DNA of 14,345 nucleotides from Pseudomonadota bacterium (lineage in GTDB: Bacteria; Pseudomonadota; Gammaproteobacteria; Burkholderiales; Thiobacillaceae): NCBI GenBank assembly GCA_021821425.1, contig JAKACL010000039.1, positions 1 through 14,345 on the forward strand, given 5' to 3'. The notes under the pieces were generated by a model that did not search any database, was not told the DNA's origin, and saw only the letters and a list, made by a program, of their open reading frames with translations. Position 1 is the first letter of the stretch. Each line of letters starts with the position of its first letter. Made by a program: the position numbers and the translations under genes. Positions 1-6,404 of this stretch are shown here, in pieces.

Positions 1-691
1 TCGACAGGCACAGATGCCCGGTTTCGGCAAACGCGATCGCGTATTCCATGGTGTCGCGGTCGCGGATTTCGCCGATCAGGATGACGTCGGGCGCCTGCCG
101 CAGGGTGTTCTTCAGCGCGGAGAACCAGTTGTCGGTGTCGATGCCGACCTCGCGCTGGGTGATGATGGATTTCTTGTGCTCGTGCACGTATTCGATCGGG
201 TCCTCGACCGTGATGATGTGGTCGCAGGCGTTTTCGTTGCGGAAGCCCACCATCGCCGCCAGCGACGTCGATTTGCCGGTGCCGGTGCCGCCGACGAAGA
301 TCACCAGGCCGCGCTTGATCATCGCGACGTCGCGCAGGATCGGCGGCAGGTTCAGTTCTTCCATCCTGGGGATCTTGGTGACGATGGTCCGCATCACGAT
401 GCCGACGCGGCCCTGCTGCACGAAGACGTTGACGCGGAAGCGGCCGATCTCGGGCGGACTGATCGCAAAGTTGGATTCGTTGCTCGCCTCGAAGTCCTTC
501 CACTGTCGCTCGTTCATGATCGAACGCGCCAGTTCGCTGGTGTGCGCAGGCGTCAGGCTCTGGTTCGATACCGGGGTGATCTTGCCGTCGACCTTGATCG
601 CGGGCGGGAAACCGGCGGTGATGAAGAGGTCGGACGCGTTCTTCGCCAGCATCAGGCGCAGCAGGTCGTGGATGGTTTTTTCAGCGTTCAT
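1..691 (-). CDS. pilU: Type IV pilus retraction ATPase PilU (C-terminus cut by window edge)
   Basis: PilU is a cytoplasmic hexameric ATPase of the PilT/VirB11 family that assists PilT in depolymerising type IV pili for twitching motility. The 230 residues visible start at the ATG at 691, preceded by AAGGA seven bases upstream. The Walker A box GGTGTGKST lies at residues 134-142, the Asp-box region TVEDPIEYVH at 161-170, the Walker B region PDVILIGEIRD at 201-211, and the start of the His box (AETGHL) at 222-227. PilU proteins usually run to about 370-380 residues, so roughly 150 are missing beyond the left edge. The gene begins 26 bases after the pilT stop, so the two are almost certainly cotranscribed. 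PilU rather than a second PilT is inferred from this order and from the MEYAIAFAETGHLC stretch typical of PilU. Confidence 0.95.
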   Translation of the reverse strand, partial: MNAEKTIHDLLRLMLAKNASDLFITAGFPPAIKVDGKITPVSNQSLTPAHTSELARSIMNERQWKDFEASNESNFAISPPEIGRFRVNVFVQQGRVGIVMRTIVTKIPRMEELNLPPILRDVAMIKRGLVIFVGGTGTGKSTSLAAMVGFRNENACDHIITVEDPIEYVHEHKKSIITQREVGIDTDNWFSALKNTLRQAPDVILIGEIRDRDTMEYAIAFAETGHLCLS

Positions 692-717
692 TGATCAATC
701 CTTGGCTCTGGTTGAGC

Positions 718-1761
718 TCAGCCCATGAAGGCATCTTTGTTTTGGGCGGCGTTGCGCGCCGTACCCGGTGCGATGACGTTGCGGCGAACCAGGTCCTGCA
801 GGCACTGGTCGAGCGTCTGCATGCCGATGTTGCCGCCGGTCTGGATCGACGAATACATTTGCGCCACCTTGTTTTCGCGAATCAGGTTGCGGATGGCGGG
901 GGTGCCGATCATGATCTCGTGCGCCGCCACGCGGCCGGTTCCATCCTTGGTTTTCAGCAGCGTCTGCGAGATCACCGCGCGCAGCGATTCGGACAGCATC
1001 GAGCGCACCATCTCCTTCTCGGCGGCCGGGAACACGTCGACCACGCGGTCGATGGTCTTGGCGGCCGACGAGGTGTGCAGGGTGCCGAATACCAGGTGGC
1101 CGGTTTCGGCCGCGGTCAACGCCAGGCGGATGGTTTCGAGGTCGCGCAGCTCGCCGACCAGAATCACGTCCGGGTCTTCGCGCAGCGCCGAGCGCAGCGC
1201 GTTGGAAAACGACAGCGTGTGCGGGCCGACTTCGCGCTGGTTGATCAGGCATTTCTTGCTTTGGTGGACGAATTCGATCGGGTCTTCCACCGTCAGGATG
1301 TGCGCATACTGGTTCTCGTTGACGTAGTCCATCATCGCCGCCAGCGTGGTGGACTTGCCCGAGCCGGTCGGACCGGTCACCAGCACGATGCCGCGCGGTT
1401 GGTCGGAAATCTCCTTGAAGATCGGCGGGCAGTTGAGCTCTTCCAGCGTCAGCACCTTGGACGGAATCGTCCGGAACACCGCGCCGGCGCCGTACTGCTG
1501 GTTGAAGGCATTGACCCGGAAGCGCGCCAGCGAGGGGATTTCGAACGAGAAGTCGATTTCCAGCGTTTCTTCGTACACCTTGCGCTGGCTGTCGTTCATG
1601 ATGTCGTACACCATCCGGTGGACGTCCTTGTGATCCATCGGCGGCAGGTTGATGCGTCGGATGTCGCCGTTGACCCGGATCATCGGCGGCAGGCTGGCGG
1701 ACAGGTGCAGGTCGGATGCCTTGTTCTTGACGGAGAATGCGAGCAGTTCGGAAATGTCCAC
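718..1761 (-). CDS. pilT: Type IV pilus retraction ATPase PilT
   Basis: PilT is the motor that powers pilus retraction at the inner-membrane base of type IV pili. The protein is 347 residues from a GTG start at 1761, matching the family's usual length of about 345. GTG was chosen because the family starts with (M)DISELLAFSVKNKASDLHLS and GAGG sits five bases upstream; no ATG lies nearby in frame. Visible motifs are an N-terminal PAS-like domain, Walker A GPTGSGKST at about 130-138, the Asp box TVEDPIEFVH, Walker B DPDVILVGELRD, the His box AETGHLVFGTLHT, and the PilT-specific AIRNLIRE motif near the C-terminus, which is needed for retraction in studied PilT proteins. The reading frame stays open far upstream into yggS and proC on the opposite strand, but that extension is not PilT-like. 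Divergent from yggS, with 48 bases between them. Confidence 0.97.
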   Translation of the reverse strand: MDISELLAFSVKNKASDLHLSASLPPMIRVNGDIRRINLPPMDHKDVHRMVYDIMNDSQRKVYEETLEIDFSFEIPSLARFRVNAFNQQYGAGAVFRTIPSKVLTLEELNCPPIFKEISDQPRGIVLVTGPTGSGKSTTLAAMMDYVNENQYAHILTVEDPIEFVHQSKKCLINQREVGPHTLSFSNALRSALREDPDVILVGELRDLETIRLALTAAETGHLVFGTLHTSSAAKTIDRVVDVFPAAEKEMVRSMLSESLRAVISQTLLKTKDGTGRVAAHEIMIGTPAIRNLIRENKVAQMYSSIQTGGNIGMQTLDQCLQDLVRRNVIAPGTARNAAQNKDAFMG

Positions 1762-1809
1762 GCGTGCCTCGTTCAGTATTGGGTGGGGTTTTGTCAGATA
1801 ATAAGCGAT
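1762..1809. promoter_or_regulatory. Divergent pilT / yggS intergenic region
   Basis: These 48 bases separate the pilT GTG from the yggS ATG and should hold promoters for both directions unless those lie inside the coding sequences. The stretch is AT-richer than its surroundings. A GATAAT hexamer on the plus strand at about 1797-1802 resembles a -10 box but lies only seven bases before the yggS ATG, and no good -35 partner is visible. On the minus strand GAGG at about five bases before the pilT GTG is the ribosome binding site. No Shine-Dalgarno sequence is visible for yggS. Promoter placement is a guess. Confidence 0.3.
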
Positions 1810-2553
1810 ATGGATAACGGCCCCGATGCGCGCAAACTTGAGCCTGACCCGAGCGGTGCCGCCGGCACGCCGTGTGAGCGTTTGCAGGCGGTGCAGGCGC
1901 GAATTGCAGCGGCTGTCGCCGAGGCGGGGCGCGACGCCGCGACGCTTCGGCTGCTGGCCGTCAGCAAGACCTTCGATGCGGCGGCGGTGCGCGATCTGGC
2001 CGCCTGCGGCCAGATCGCGTTCGGAGAAAACTACGTGCAGGAAGCGCTGGACAAACAGGCCGCACTGCACGACCTGCCGCTCGAATGGCACTTCATCGGG
2101 CCGATCCAGAGCAACAAGACGCGGGCGATCGCCGCGCATTTCAGTTGGGTGCACAGCGTCGACCGGCTGAAGATCGCCGAGCGCCTGTCGGCCCAGCGCC
2201 CGCCCGGCCTGCCGCCGCTGCAGGTCTGCATCGAGGTGAATGTCAGTGGCGAAGCCAGCAAGGGCGGCGTACCGCCGGCCGAGCTGGGTGGCCTGGCCGC
2301 GGCCGTGTCGAAGCTGTCCGGCGTGCAGTTGCGCGGCCTGATGGCGATTCCGGCGCCGACGCCGGAGGTTCCGGCGCAGCGCGCCGCCTTCCGGCAGGTT
2401 CGCGAACAGTTCGACGCGCTGCGCGCGCGCGGCCACGCGCTCGACACCCTGTCGATGGGCATGTCGGGCGACCTGGAAGCAGCGATTCTGGAGGGCGCGA
2501 CCATCGTTCGGGTCGGCACCGCCGTGTTTGGCGAAAGGAAAACCTATGCATAA
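1810..2553 (+). CDS. yggS: YggS family pyridoxal-phosphate homeostasis protein (PLPBP)
   Basis: YggS/PLPBP proteins bind pyridoxal 5'-phosphate in a TIM-barrel fold like that of alanine racemase and control vitamin B6 balance and amino-acid pools; no enzymatic activity is established. The product is 247 residues. The PLP lysine is K53 in LLAVSKTF, followed by FGENYVQEALDK, WHFIGPIQSNKTR, VHSVDR, CIEVNVSGEASKGG, LRGLMAIP and the C-terminal LSMGMSGDLEAAI and IVRVGTAVFG phosphate-binding segments. The ATG at 1810 is the only good start; it gives about 20 residues more than the usual N-terminus and lacks an obvious ribosome binding site. The 3' end overlaps proC by 8 bases, the common yggS-proC pairing. 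Confidence 0.95.
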   Translation: MDNGPDARKLEPDPSGAAGTPCERLQAVQARIAAAVAEAGRDAATLRLLAVSKTFDAAAVRDLAACGQIAFGENYVQEALDKQAALHDLPLEWHFIGPIQSNKTRAIAAHFSWVHSVDRLKIAERLSAQRPPGLPPLQVCIEVNVSGEASKGGVPPAELGGLAAAVSKLSGVQLRGLMAIPAPTPEVPAQRAAFRQVREQFDALRARGHALDTLSMGMSGDLEAAILEGATIVRVGTAVFGERKTYA

Positions 2554-3361
2554 AGTGAGCGTCATCGGCGGCGGCAACATGGCGGCCGCGATCATCGGCG
2601 GCCTGATCGCCAGCGGCACCCAGCCTGCCGACATCGAAGTGGTCGAAATCAATGCCGATGCGCGGGCGCAGCTGTCCGCGCGCTTTGGCGTGGTGACCCA
2701 TACGGATTTGTCGCAGGCGCGGCTGCACGGCCTGATCGTGCTGGCGGTCAAGCCGCAGACCCTGCCCGACGTGGCGGCTGCGCTGGCTTCAAGGCTGGCC
2801 GGCCAGCTGGTGGTGTCGATCGCCGCCGGGGTGCGGGTGGCCGACCTCGCCCGCTGGCTGGGCGGGCACAACCGGATCGTGCGCGCGATGCCGAACACCC
2901 CGGCCCTGGTGCAGGCCGGCATTGCCGGTTTGTACGCAGCGCCTGCCGTCGGCCAGGACGCGCGCTCGCAGGCCGAAGCGGTGCTGCGTGCCGTTGGCGG
3001 CGTGGTGTGGGTGGACGACGAGCCGCAACTGGACGCCGTCACTGCGGTGTCGGGCAGCGGCCCGGCCTATGTGTTTTATTTCATCGAGTCGCTCGAAGCC
3101 GCCGCCGCGGCGCAGGGCCTGGCGCCGGAAACCGCCCGCCAGCTGGCGCTGCAGACCTTCTTCGGCGCCGCCAAACTGGCGCTGGAATCGGGCGAGGAAC
3201 CCGGCGTGCTGCGGCAGCGCGTCACCTCCCGAGGCGGCACCACCGAGCGCGGCATGGCCGTGCTGGAGGCGGCAGCGGTCAATCTGGCCATCAGCCAGGC
3301 GGTGGAGGCCGCCAGCCGTCGCAGCGCCGAGCTCGGCGATGAACTCGGGAGACTCGCATGA
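2546..3361 (+). CDS. proC: Pyrroline-5-carboxylate reductase
   Basis: ProC catalyses the last step of proline synthesis, the NAD(P)H-dependent reduction of 1-pyrroline-5-carboxylate, in the cytoplasm. The product is 271 residues, normal for the family. It starts at the ATG at 2546, with AAGGA six bases upstream, rather than at an ATG 18 bases earlier. The Rossmann nucleotide site VIGGGNMAAAIIGGL is at residues 6-20, followed by VLAVKPQTL, RAMPNTPALVQAGI, and the C-terminal dimerisation and active-site segment VSGSGPAYVFYFIESL and VTSRGGTTERGMAVL. Its TGA stop sits in an ATGA at 3358-3361. That ATG was probably the original yggT start before the insertion described downstream. Confidence 0.97.
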   Translation: MHKVSVIGGGNMAAAIIGGLIASGTQPADIEVVEINADARAQLSARFGVVTHTDLSQARLHGLIVLAVKPQTLPDVAAALASRLAGQLVVSIAAGVRVADLARWLGGHNRIVRAMPNTPALVQAGIAGLYAAPAVGQDARSQAEAVLRAVGGVVWVDDEPQLDAVTAVSGSGPAYVFYFIESLEAAAAAQGLAPETARQLALQTFFGAAKLALESGEEPGVLRQRVTSRGGTTERGMAVLEAAAVNLAISQAVEAASRRSAELGDELGRLA

Positions 3362-3362
3362 T

Positions 3363-3379
3363 CCTGGAAACCTCGGTTG
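3363..3379. repeat. Left terminal inverted repeat of the MITE-like element
   Basis: Reads CCTGGAAACCTCGGTTG and is the inverse complement of 3582-3598 except at one base (position 11, T against C). It follows directly after the ATGAT copy at 3358-3362, which ends in the base after the proC stop codon. Confidence 0.75.
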
Positions 3380-3395
3380 ACCACTCATCGAATGT

Positions 3396-3401
3396 AAGGA
3401 G
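3396..3401 (+). promoter_or_regulatory. Strong ribosome binding site inside the insertion
   Basis: AAGGAG, the core of the consensus Shine-Dalgarno sequence, lies six bases before the ATG at 3408. It is the best-looking ribosome binding site in this operon and comes from the inserted element, not from the host genes. Confidence 0.6.
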
Positions 3402-3407
3402 TCCGGT

Positions 3408-3602
3408 ATGAATGCTGGTTTATATGCCTCCGATTGCATATATCCTTTAATTGAAACTCGTTACGTGCCCGCTGGCACGCCCGGTCGAGCGCCTGGCTTT
3501 GTCGCTCCTCCTGGCAGGCCCCGGCCTGCTGCGTCGTCGCTTCGTGCCAGACACTCGCCCAGACGCACCATCGGACGCGTCCAACCGGGGTTTCCAGGAT
3601 GA
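3408..3602 (+). CDS. 64-residue open frame carried by the insertion; function unknown
   Basis: An ATG with AAGGAG six bases upstream opens a 64-codon frame that crosses nearly the whole insertion. It ends at a TGA overlapping the yggT ATG (ATGA at 3599-3602). The first 18 residues (MNAGLYASDCIYPLIETR) come from the AT-rich part; the remaining 46 are rich in Pro, Arg, Gly and Ala, from the GC-rich part, and look more like read-through of structured DNA than a folded protein. It may be the remnant 5' end of a transposase gene joined to the far end by deletion, or an unselected frame. It has no recognisable domain. Its possible role is to carry ribosomes to yggT rather than to make a useful product. 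Confidence 0.35.
   Translation: MNAGLYASDCIYPLIETRYVPAGTPGRAPGFVAPPGRPRPAASSLRARHSPRRTIGRVQPGFPG
3421..3442. repeat. Palindrome TATATGC-N8-GCATATA inside the insertion
   Basis: A perfect 7-bp inverted repeat with an 8-base spacer, in the AT-rich part of the element. As RNA it would form a weak hairpin; as DNA the 22-bp symmetric arrangement resembles a binding site for a dimeric protein. Nothing in the window suggests which protein. Confidence 0.4.
3582..3598. repeat. Right terminal inverted repeat of the MITE-like element
   Basis: Reads CAACCGGGGTTTCCAGG and pairs with 3363-3379 at 16 of 17 positions. The second ATGAT copy follows at 3599-3603 and supplies the ATG of yggT, so this repeat also serves as the sequence just upstream of the yggT start, with GGGG as a poor ribosome binding site. 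Confidence 0.75.
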
Positions 3603-4174
3603 TCGAAGCTGCGCTGAAGTTCCTGATCCAGACGCTCGGCAACCTGTTCGTGATCGCCGTGCTGTTGCGTTTCATGATGCAGCTGTTCCGGGTGCCGTTC
3701 CGCAATCCGTTCGCGCAGTTCATCGTCGCCCTCACCGATTTCGCGATCAAGCCGTTGCGCCGCATGGTGCCGGGGCTGTTCGGCCTCGATCTGGCCTGCC
3801 TGCTGCTGGCATTTGTAGTCGAATTCGCGGTCGTCGTTGCCTCGTACTGGCTGGACGGCTTTCCGTTCGCGCTCGCCGGCGGCCGGGTGTGGCCGGTGAT
3901 GCTGGGACTGGCGGCGGTGCGGCTGCTGAGCCTGACGGTATACCTGATCATCGGCCTGACGCTGGTGCGCGCGGTGCTGTCGTGGGTCAATTCGAACACG
4001 CCCTTGATGCCGGTGGTGTATGAGTTGTCCGAGCCTTTCCTGCGCCCGCTGCGGCGTGTCGTTCCGATGGTGGCCCAGATCGACCTGACGCCGCTGGTGC
4101 TGTTCATCCTGTGCCAGTTGGTGCTGATGGTGCCGATCCTGGCGATGGAACGCGCCCTGCTCGGCGCCCTTTGA
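3599..4174 (+). CDS. yggT: YggT family integral membrane protein
   Basis: YggT proteins are small inner-membrane proteins of poorly defined function, often encoded next to yggS and proC; links to osmotic or envelope stress and to membrane placement have been proposed in the literature. The 191-residue product holds two copies of the YggT repeat: a hydrophobic helix, then RVPFRNPFAQFIVALTDFAI with KPLRRMVPG in the first half (about residues 25-60), and SWVNSNTPLMPVVYELSEPF with LRPLRRVVP in the second. Four to five membrane segments are evident. The ATG at 3599 comes from the right-hand copy of the ATGAT target duplication. Upstream bases are now element sequence, with only GGGG as a ribosome binding site. 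In the inferred pre-insertion arrangement the gene overlapped proC by four bases. Confidence 0.93.
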   Translation: MIEAALKFLIQTLGNLFVIAVLLRFMMQLFRVPFRNPFAQFIVALTDFAIKPLRRMVPGLFGLDLACLLLAFVVEFAVVVASYWLDGFPFALAGGRVWPVMLGLAAVRLLSLTVYLIIGLTLVRAVLSWVNSNTPLMPVVYELSEPFLRPLRRVVPMVAQIDLTPLVLFILCQLVLMVPILAMERALLGAL

Positions 4175-4181
4175 CGGCCGG

Positions 4182-4493
4182 GTGAACACGTTATCCCCGC
4201 CGGCCTGGGCACGGCGTGACGGCGCCGACTGGCTGCTCGACCTGCATGTTCAGCCAGGGGCCCGGCTCACCGCCGTGCTGGGCGAGCACGGTGGCCGGCT
4301 GAAGCTAAAGATTGCCGCCCCGGCGGTCGATAATAGAGCGAATGTGCATCTGCTGGGCTGGCTGGCCACGCAGCTGGGCGTGCCGAAAGCGTCGGTACGC
4401 CTGGTGCGGGGCGAGAGTTCGCGGCAGAAAACCGTGGCGGTGCGGGGGGTCGAGATGCCCTGGCTTGATATCGAGAACAGCAACAGAAAATGA
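4182..4493 (+). CDS. yggU: DUF167 (YggU, UPF0235) family protein
   Basis: A 103-residue member of the DUF167 family, small soluble alpha/beta proteins of unknown biochemical role that commonly follow yggT. Diagnostic segments are LHVQPGARLTAVLGEHGGRL, LKLKIAAPAVDNRAN and the tail LVRGESSRQKTVAV. The start is a GTG at 4182, seven bases after the yggT stop; no good ribosome binding site precedes it, so translation may depend on ribosomes leaving yggT. The stop overlaps the next gene's start in ATGA at 4490-4493. Confidence 0.92.
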   Translation: MNTLSPPAWARRDGADWLLDLHVQPGARLTAVLGEHGGRLKLKIAAPAVDNRANVHLLGWLATQLGVPKASVRLVRGESSRQKTVAVRGVEMPWLDIENSNRK

Positions 4494-6394
4494 GCATCCA
4501 TCTGGAACAGGAAGTCGCCGATTTCAGCGAACGGCGCATGCGGCTGGCAGCCGCGATCGCAGACTATGCGGACTGGCTCGACCGCCGTCACGGCATCGAC
4601 GCCGAGCGTACCCTGCGGCTGACCGACACGGCGTCGAACCTGCGCCAGGACAAGCTGGTAGTGGCCTTCGTCGCCGAGTTCTCGCGCGGCAAGAGCGAAC
4701 TTATCAATGCCCTGTTTTTTGCCGACCATGGCCAGCGCCTGCTGCCTTCCGACGCCGGCCGCACCACGATGTGTCCGACCGAGCTGTTTTCCAACCCGGA
4801 CGACAGTCCCTGCCTCAGCCTGCTGCCGATCGAAACGCGCCGCCGCGAGGATTCGCTTGCGCGCTTGAAGCATATGCCGATCGAGTGGGTCCGCGTTTCG
4901 CTCGACCCGAACGACCCGCGCCAGCTGCGGGACAGCCTGAAAAAACTCACCGAAACCCAGTTGCTGCCGGCGGTGGACGCGATCGAGCTCGGACTGTGGA
5001 ATGGCGAGGACGAAAGCGAACGCCACCACCTGCGCGCCGACGGCACAGTGGAAGTGCCGGCCTGGCGCTACGCCATGATCAATTATCCCCACCCGCTGCT
5101 GCAGGCCGGACTGACGATCCTGGACACGCCGGGACTCAACGCACTGGGCACCGAGCCGGAGCTGACGCTGTCGGTCATTCCCAATGCGCATGCGGTGATG
5201 TTTCTGCTGGCGACCGACACCGGCGTCACCCGTTCCGATCTCGAAATCTGGCAGAAACACGTGCATCGGCATGCCAACTACCATGTGGCGGTGCTGAACA
5301 AGATCGACATGCTGTGGGACGAGCTGAAAAGCGAGGCCGAGGTCCAGGCCACCATCGAACGCCAGGCGGAGGAAGCCGCGCGCGTGTTGAAGCTGCCGCG
5401 CAGCCGGGTGTTCACCGTGTCGGCGCAGAAGGCGCTGGCCGCCACCATCCGCGGCGACGCGGCGCTGCGCGTGCGCTCGGGCATCGAATCGCTGGAATAT
5501 CTGCTGGCGCATCAGGTGATTCCGGCGCGGCGCGACATGCTTTATCACGCGGTCAGCCACGATGTGATCGCGCAACTGGATGAGAGCCGCATCGACCTGT
5601 CCGCGCAGATCAAGCGCCGCAGCGACGAGCTGATCCAGCTCAACCAGCTGTCGGGCAAGAACCGCGAGATGATCGAGCAGTCGCGCGCCGCCCTGCAAAA
5701 GGAAAAAGACAGCTACGACGCCACCGCCGACCAGTTCCGTGCCACCCGCAGAATGATGCAGACGCAGGGCCAGCATCTGCTGTCCAGCCTGTCGGAAGAG
5801 ACGCTGGGCGAAATCTGCAAGGCCGGACGCGAAGCGCTGGAAGGCAGCTGGACCACGCGCGGCCTGACCAGCGGCATCCGCCAGCTGAGCGAGCAGATGA
5901 GCGAACGCATCCAGCAAGCAAGCCAGCTGGCGGACAACATGCTGGATGTGCTGGACCAGGCCTATACCCGCTTCCACCGTCAGCACCAGCTGCCGAAAAT
6001 GCAGGTGCCGCGCCTCGACCTGGGCGCCTATCGCAACCGGCTCAACGGGCTGATGCGCGAGACCGAAGCCTTTTGCAAGGACCCTGCCAACCTGATGCTG
6101 GAAAAGCGTTTCATGATCCGGCGCTTTTATGCCGGCCTCGCCGAAGAAGCCCGCAAAGCCTTCAACCTGGCGCGTACCGAAGCCGAACGCTGGCTGCGCA
6201 TTGCGCTGGATCCGATCATGACGCGGATCCGCGAGCACAAGCAGTACCTCGACATGCGCCTGGCCAGCCTGCAGAAGATTCTGGAAAACATGGGCACGCT
6301 GCATACCCGCATGGCCCAGATCAAGCAGGAAATCGGCACGCTGCGTCGCGAGAAAACGGAACTCGAGCGCATCGCCGCGCAGCTGACCGCCTGA
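4490..6394 (+). CDS. Dynamin-like GTPase with long C-terminal coiled coil
   Basis: A 634-residue bacterial dynamin-family protein. GTPase motifs are all visible: G1 as AEFSRGKS at residues 62-69, G2 threonines in RTTMCPTE at 91-98, G3 DTPG at 212-215 and G4 NKID at 270-273. The first position of G1, normally Gly in GxxxxGK(S/T), is Ala here. Residues from about 340 to the end are almost wholly charged or helical with heptad-like patterns, fitting the stalk and helical bundle of dynamin-like proteins. No clear membrane-spanning helix is seen, so it is probably cytoplasmic and perhaps peripherally membrane-bound. Its start overlaps the DUF167 stop (ATGA), which places it last in the yggS-proC-yggT-yggU operon. 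Known bacterial relatives remodel membranes or respond to membrane stress; the specific job is unknown. Confidence 0.88.
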   Translation: MSIHLEQEVADFSERRMRLAAAIADYADWLDRRHGIDAERTLRLTDTASNLRQDKLVVAFVAEFSRGKSELINALFFADHGQRLLPSDAGRTTMCPTELFSNPDDSPCLSLLPIETRRREDSLARLKHMPIEWVRVSLDPNDPRQLRDSLKKLTETQLLPAVDAIELGLWNGEDESERHHLRADGTVEVPAWRYAMINYPHPLLQAGLTILDTPGLNALGTEPELTLSVIPNAHAVMFLLATDTGVTRSDLEIWQKHVHRHANYHVAVLNKIDMLWDELKSEAEVQATIERQAEEAARVLKLPRSRVFTVSAQKALAATIRGDAALRVRSGIESLEYLLAHQVIPARRDMLYHAVSHDVIAQLDESRIDLSAQIKRRSDELIQLNQLSGKNREMIEQSRAALQKEKDSYDATADQFRATRRMMQTQGQHLLSSLSEETLGEICKAGREALEGSWTTRGLTSGIRQLSEQMSERIQQASQLADNMLDVLDQAYTRFHRQHQLPKMQVPRLDLGAYRNRLNGLMRETEAFCKDPANLMLEKRFMIRRFYAGLAEEARKAFNLARTEAERWLRIALDPIMTRIREHKQYLDMRLASLQKILENMGTLHTRMAQIKQEIGTLRREKTELERIAAQLTA

Positions 6395-6404
6395 TCCGGC
6401 GGGT

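Larger units (their letters stand above)
3358..3411 (+). other. 17-codon open frame created at the proC/insertion junction
   Basis: An ATG overlapping the proC stop (ATGA at 3358-3361) opens a 17-codon frame reading MILETSVDHSSNVRSPV. It ends at a TGA that overlaps the next ATG (ATGA at 3408-3411). Its first two codons look like the original yggT start cut off by the insertion; the rest comes from the left end of the element. Whether it is translated is unknown; it resembles no known peptide. It is listed because it connects proC to the next open frame without a translational gap. Confidence 0.35.
3363..3598. mobile_element. MITE-like non-autonomous insertion (236 bp) between proC and yggT
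   Basis: The segment is bounded by 17-bp terminal inverted repeats, 3363-3379 and 3582-3598, that match at 16 of 17 positions (outer bases CCTGGAAACC). Directly outside both ends is the repeat ATGAT (3358-3362 and 3599-3603), as left by a transposase that makes 5-bp target duplications. No transposase is encoded. The left third is AT-rich and contains TATATGC-8 nt-GCATATA at 3421-3442. The right part is GC-rich and has two hairpins, at 3464-3479 and 3514-3529. Ends beginning CC with a 5-bp duplication occur in the IS1380 family among others, but I cannot assign a family. Deleting the element plus one ATGAT restores an ATGA overlap of proC and yggT. The structure is seen directly; the mobile origin is inferred. 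Confidence 0.72.

Noticed and set aside
1..728. Two plus-strand open frames of 226 codons each across the pilU region
   Set aside because: Both are antisense to pilU, which shows intact Walker A and B motifs on the minus strand.
718..3042. A 774-codon open frame on the minus strand that runs from inside proC through yggS into pilT
   Set aside because: Only the last 347 codons match PilT; the rest is antisense to yggS and proC and has the look of GC-rich shadow sequence. The GTG at 1761 with GAGG upstream is the PilT start.
3376..3410. TTGACC near the left end of the insertion as a -35 box of an outward promoter toward yggT
   Set aside because: No -10-like hexamer lies 16-18 bases downstream; the nearest TATGAA is too far away. 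A promoter in the AT-rich part is possible but not supported.
3385..4212. Minus-strand 275-codon open frame covering yggT and part of the insertion
   Set aside because: Antisense to a clear YggT with membrane helices; composition rich in Thr, Arg and Ser as expected from a shadow frame. It is not a transposase.
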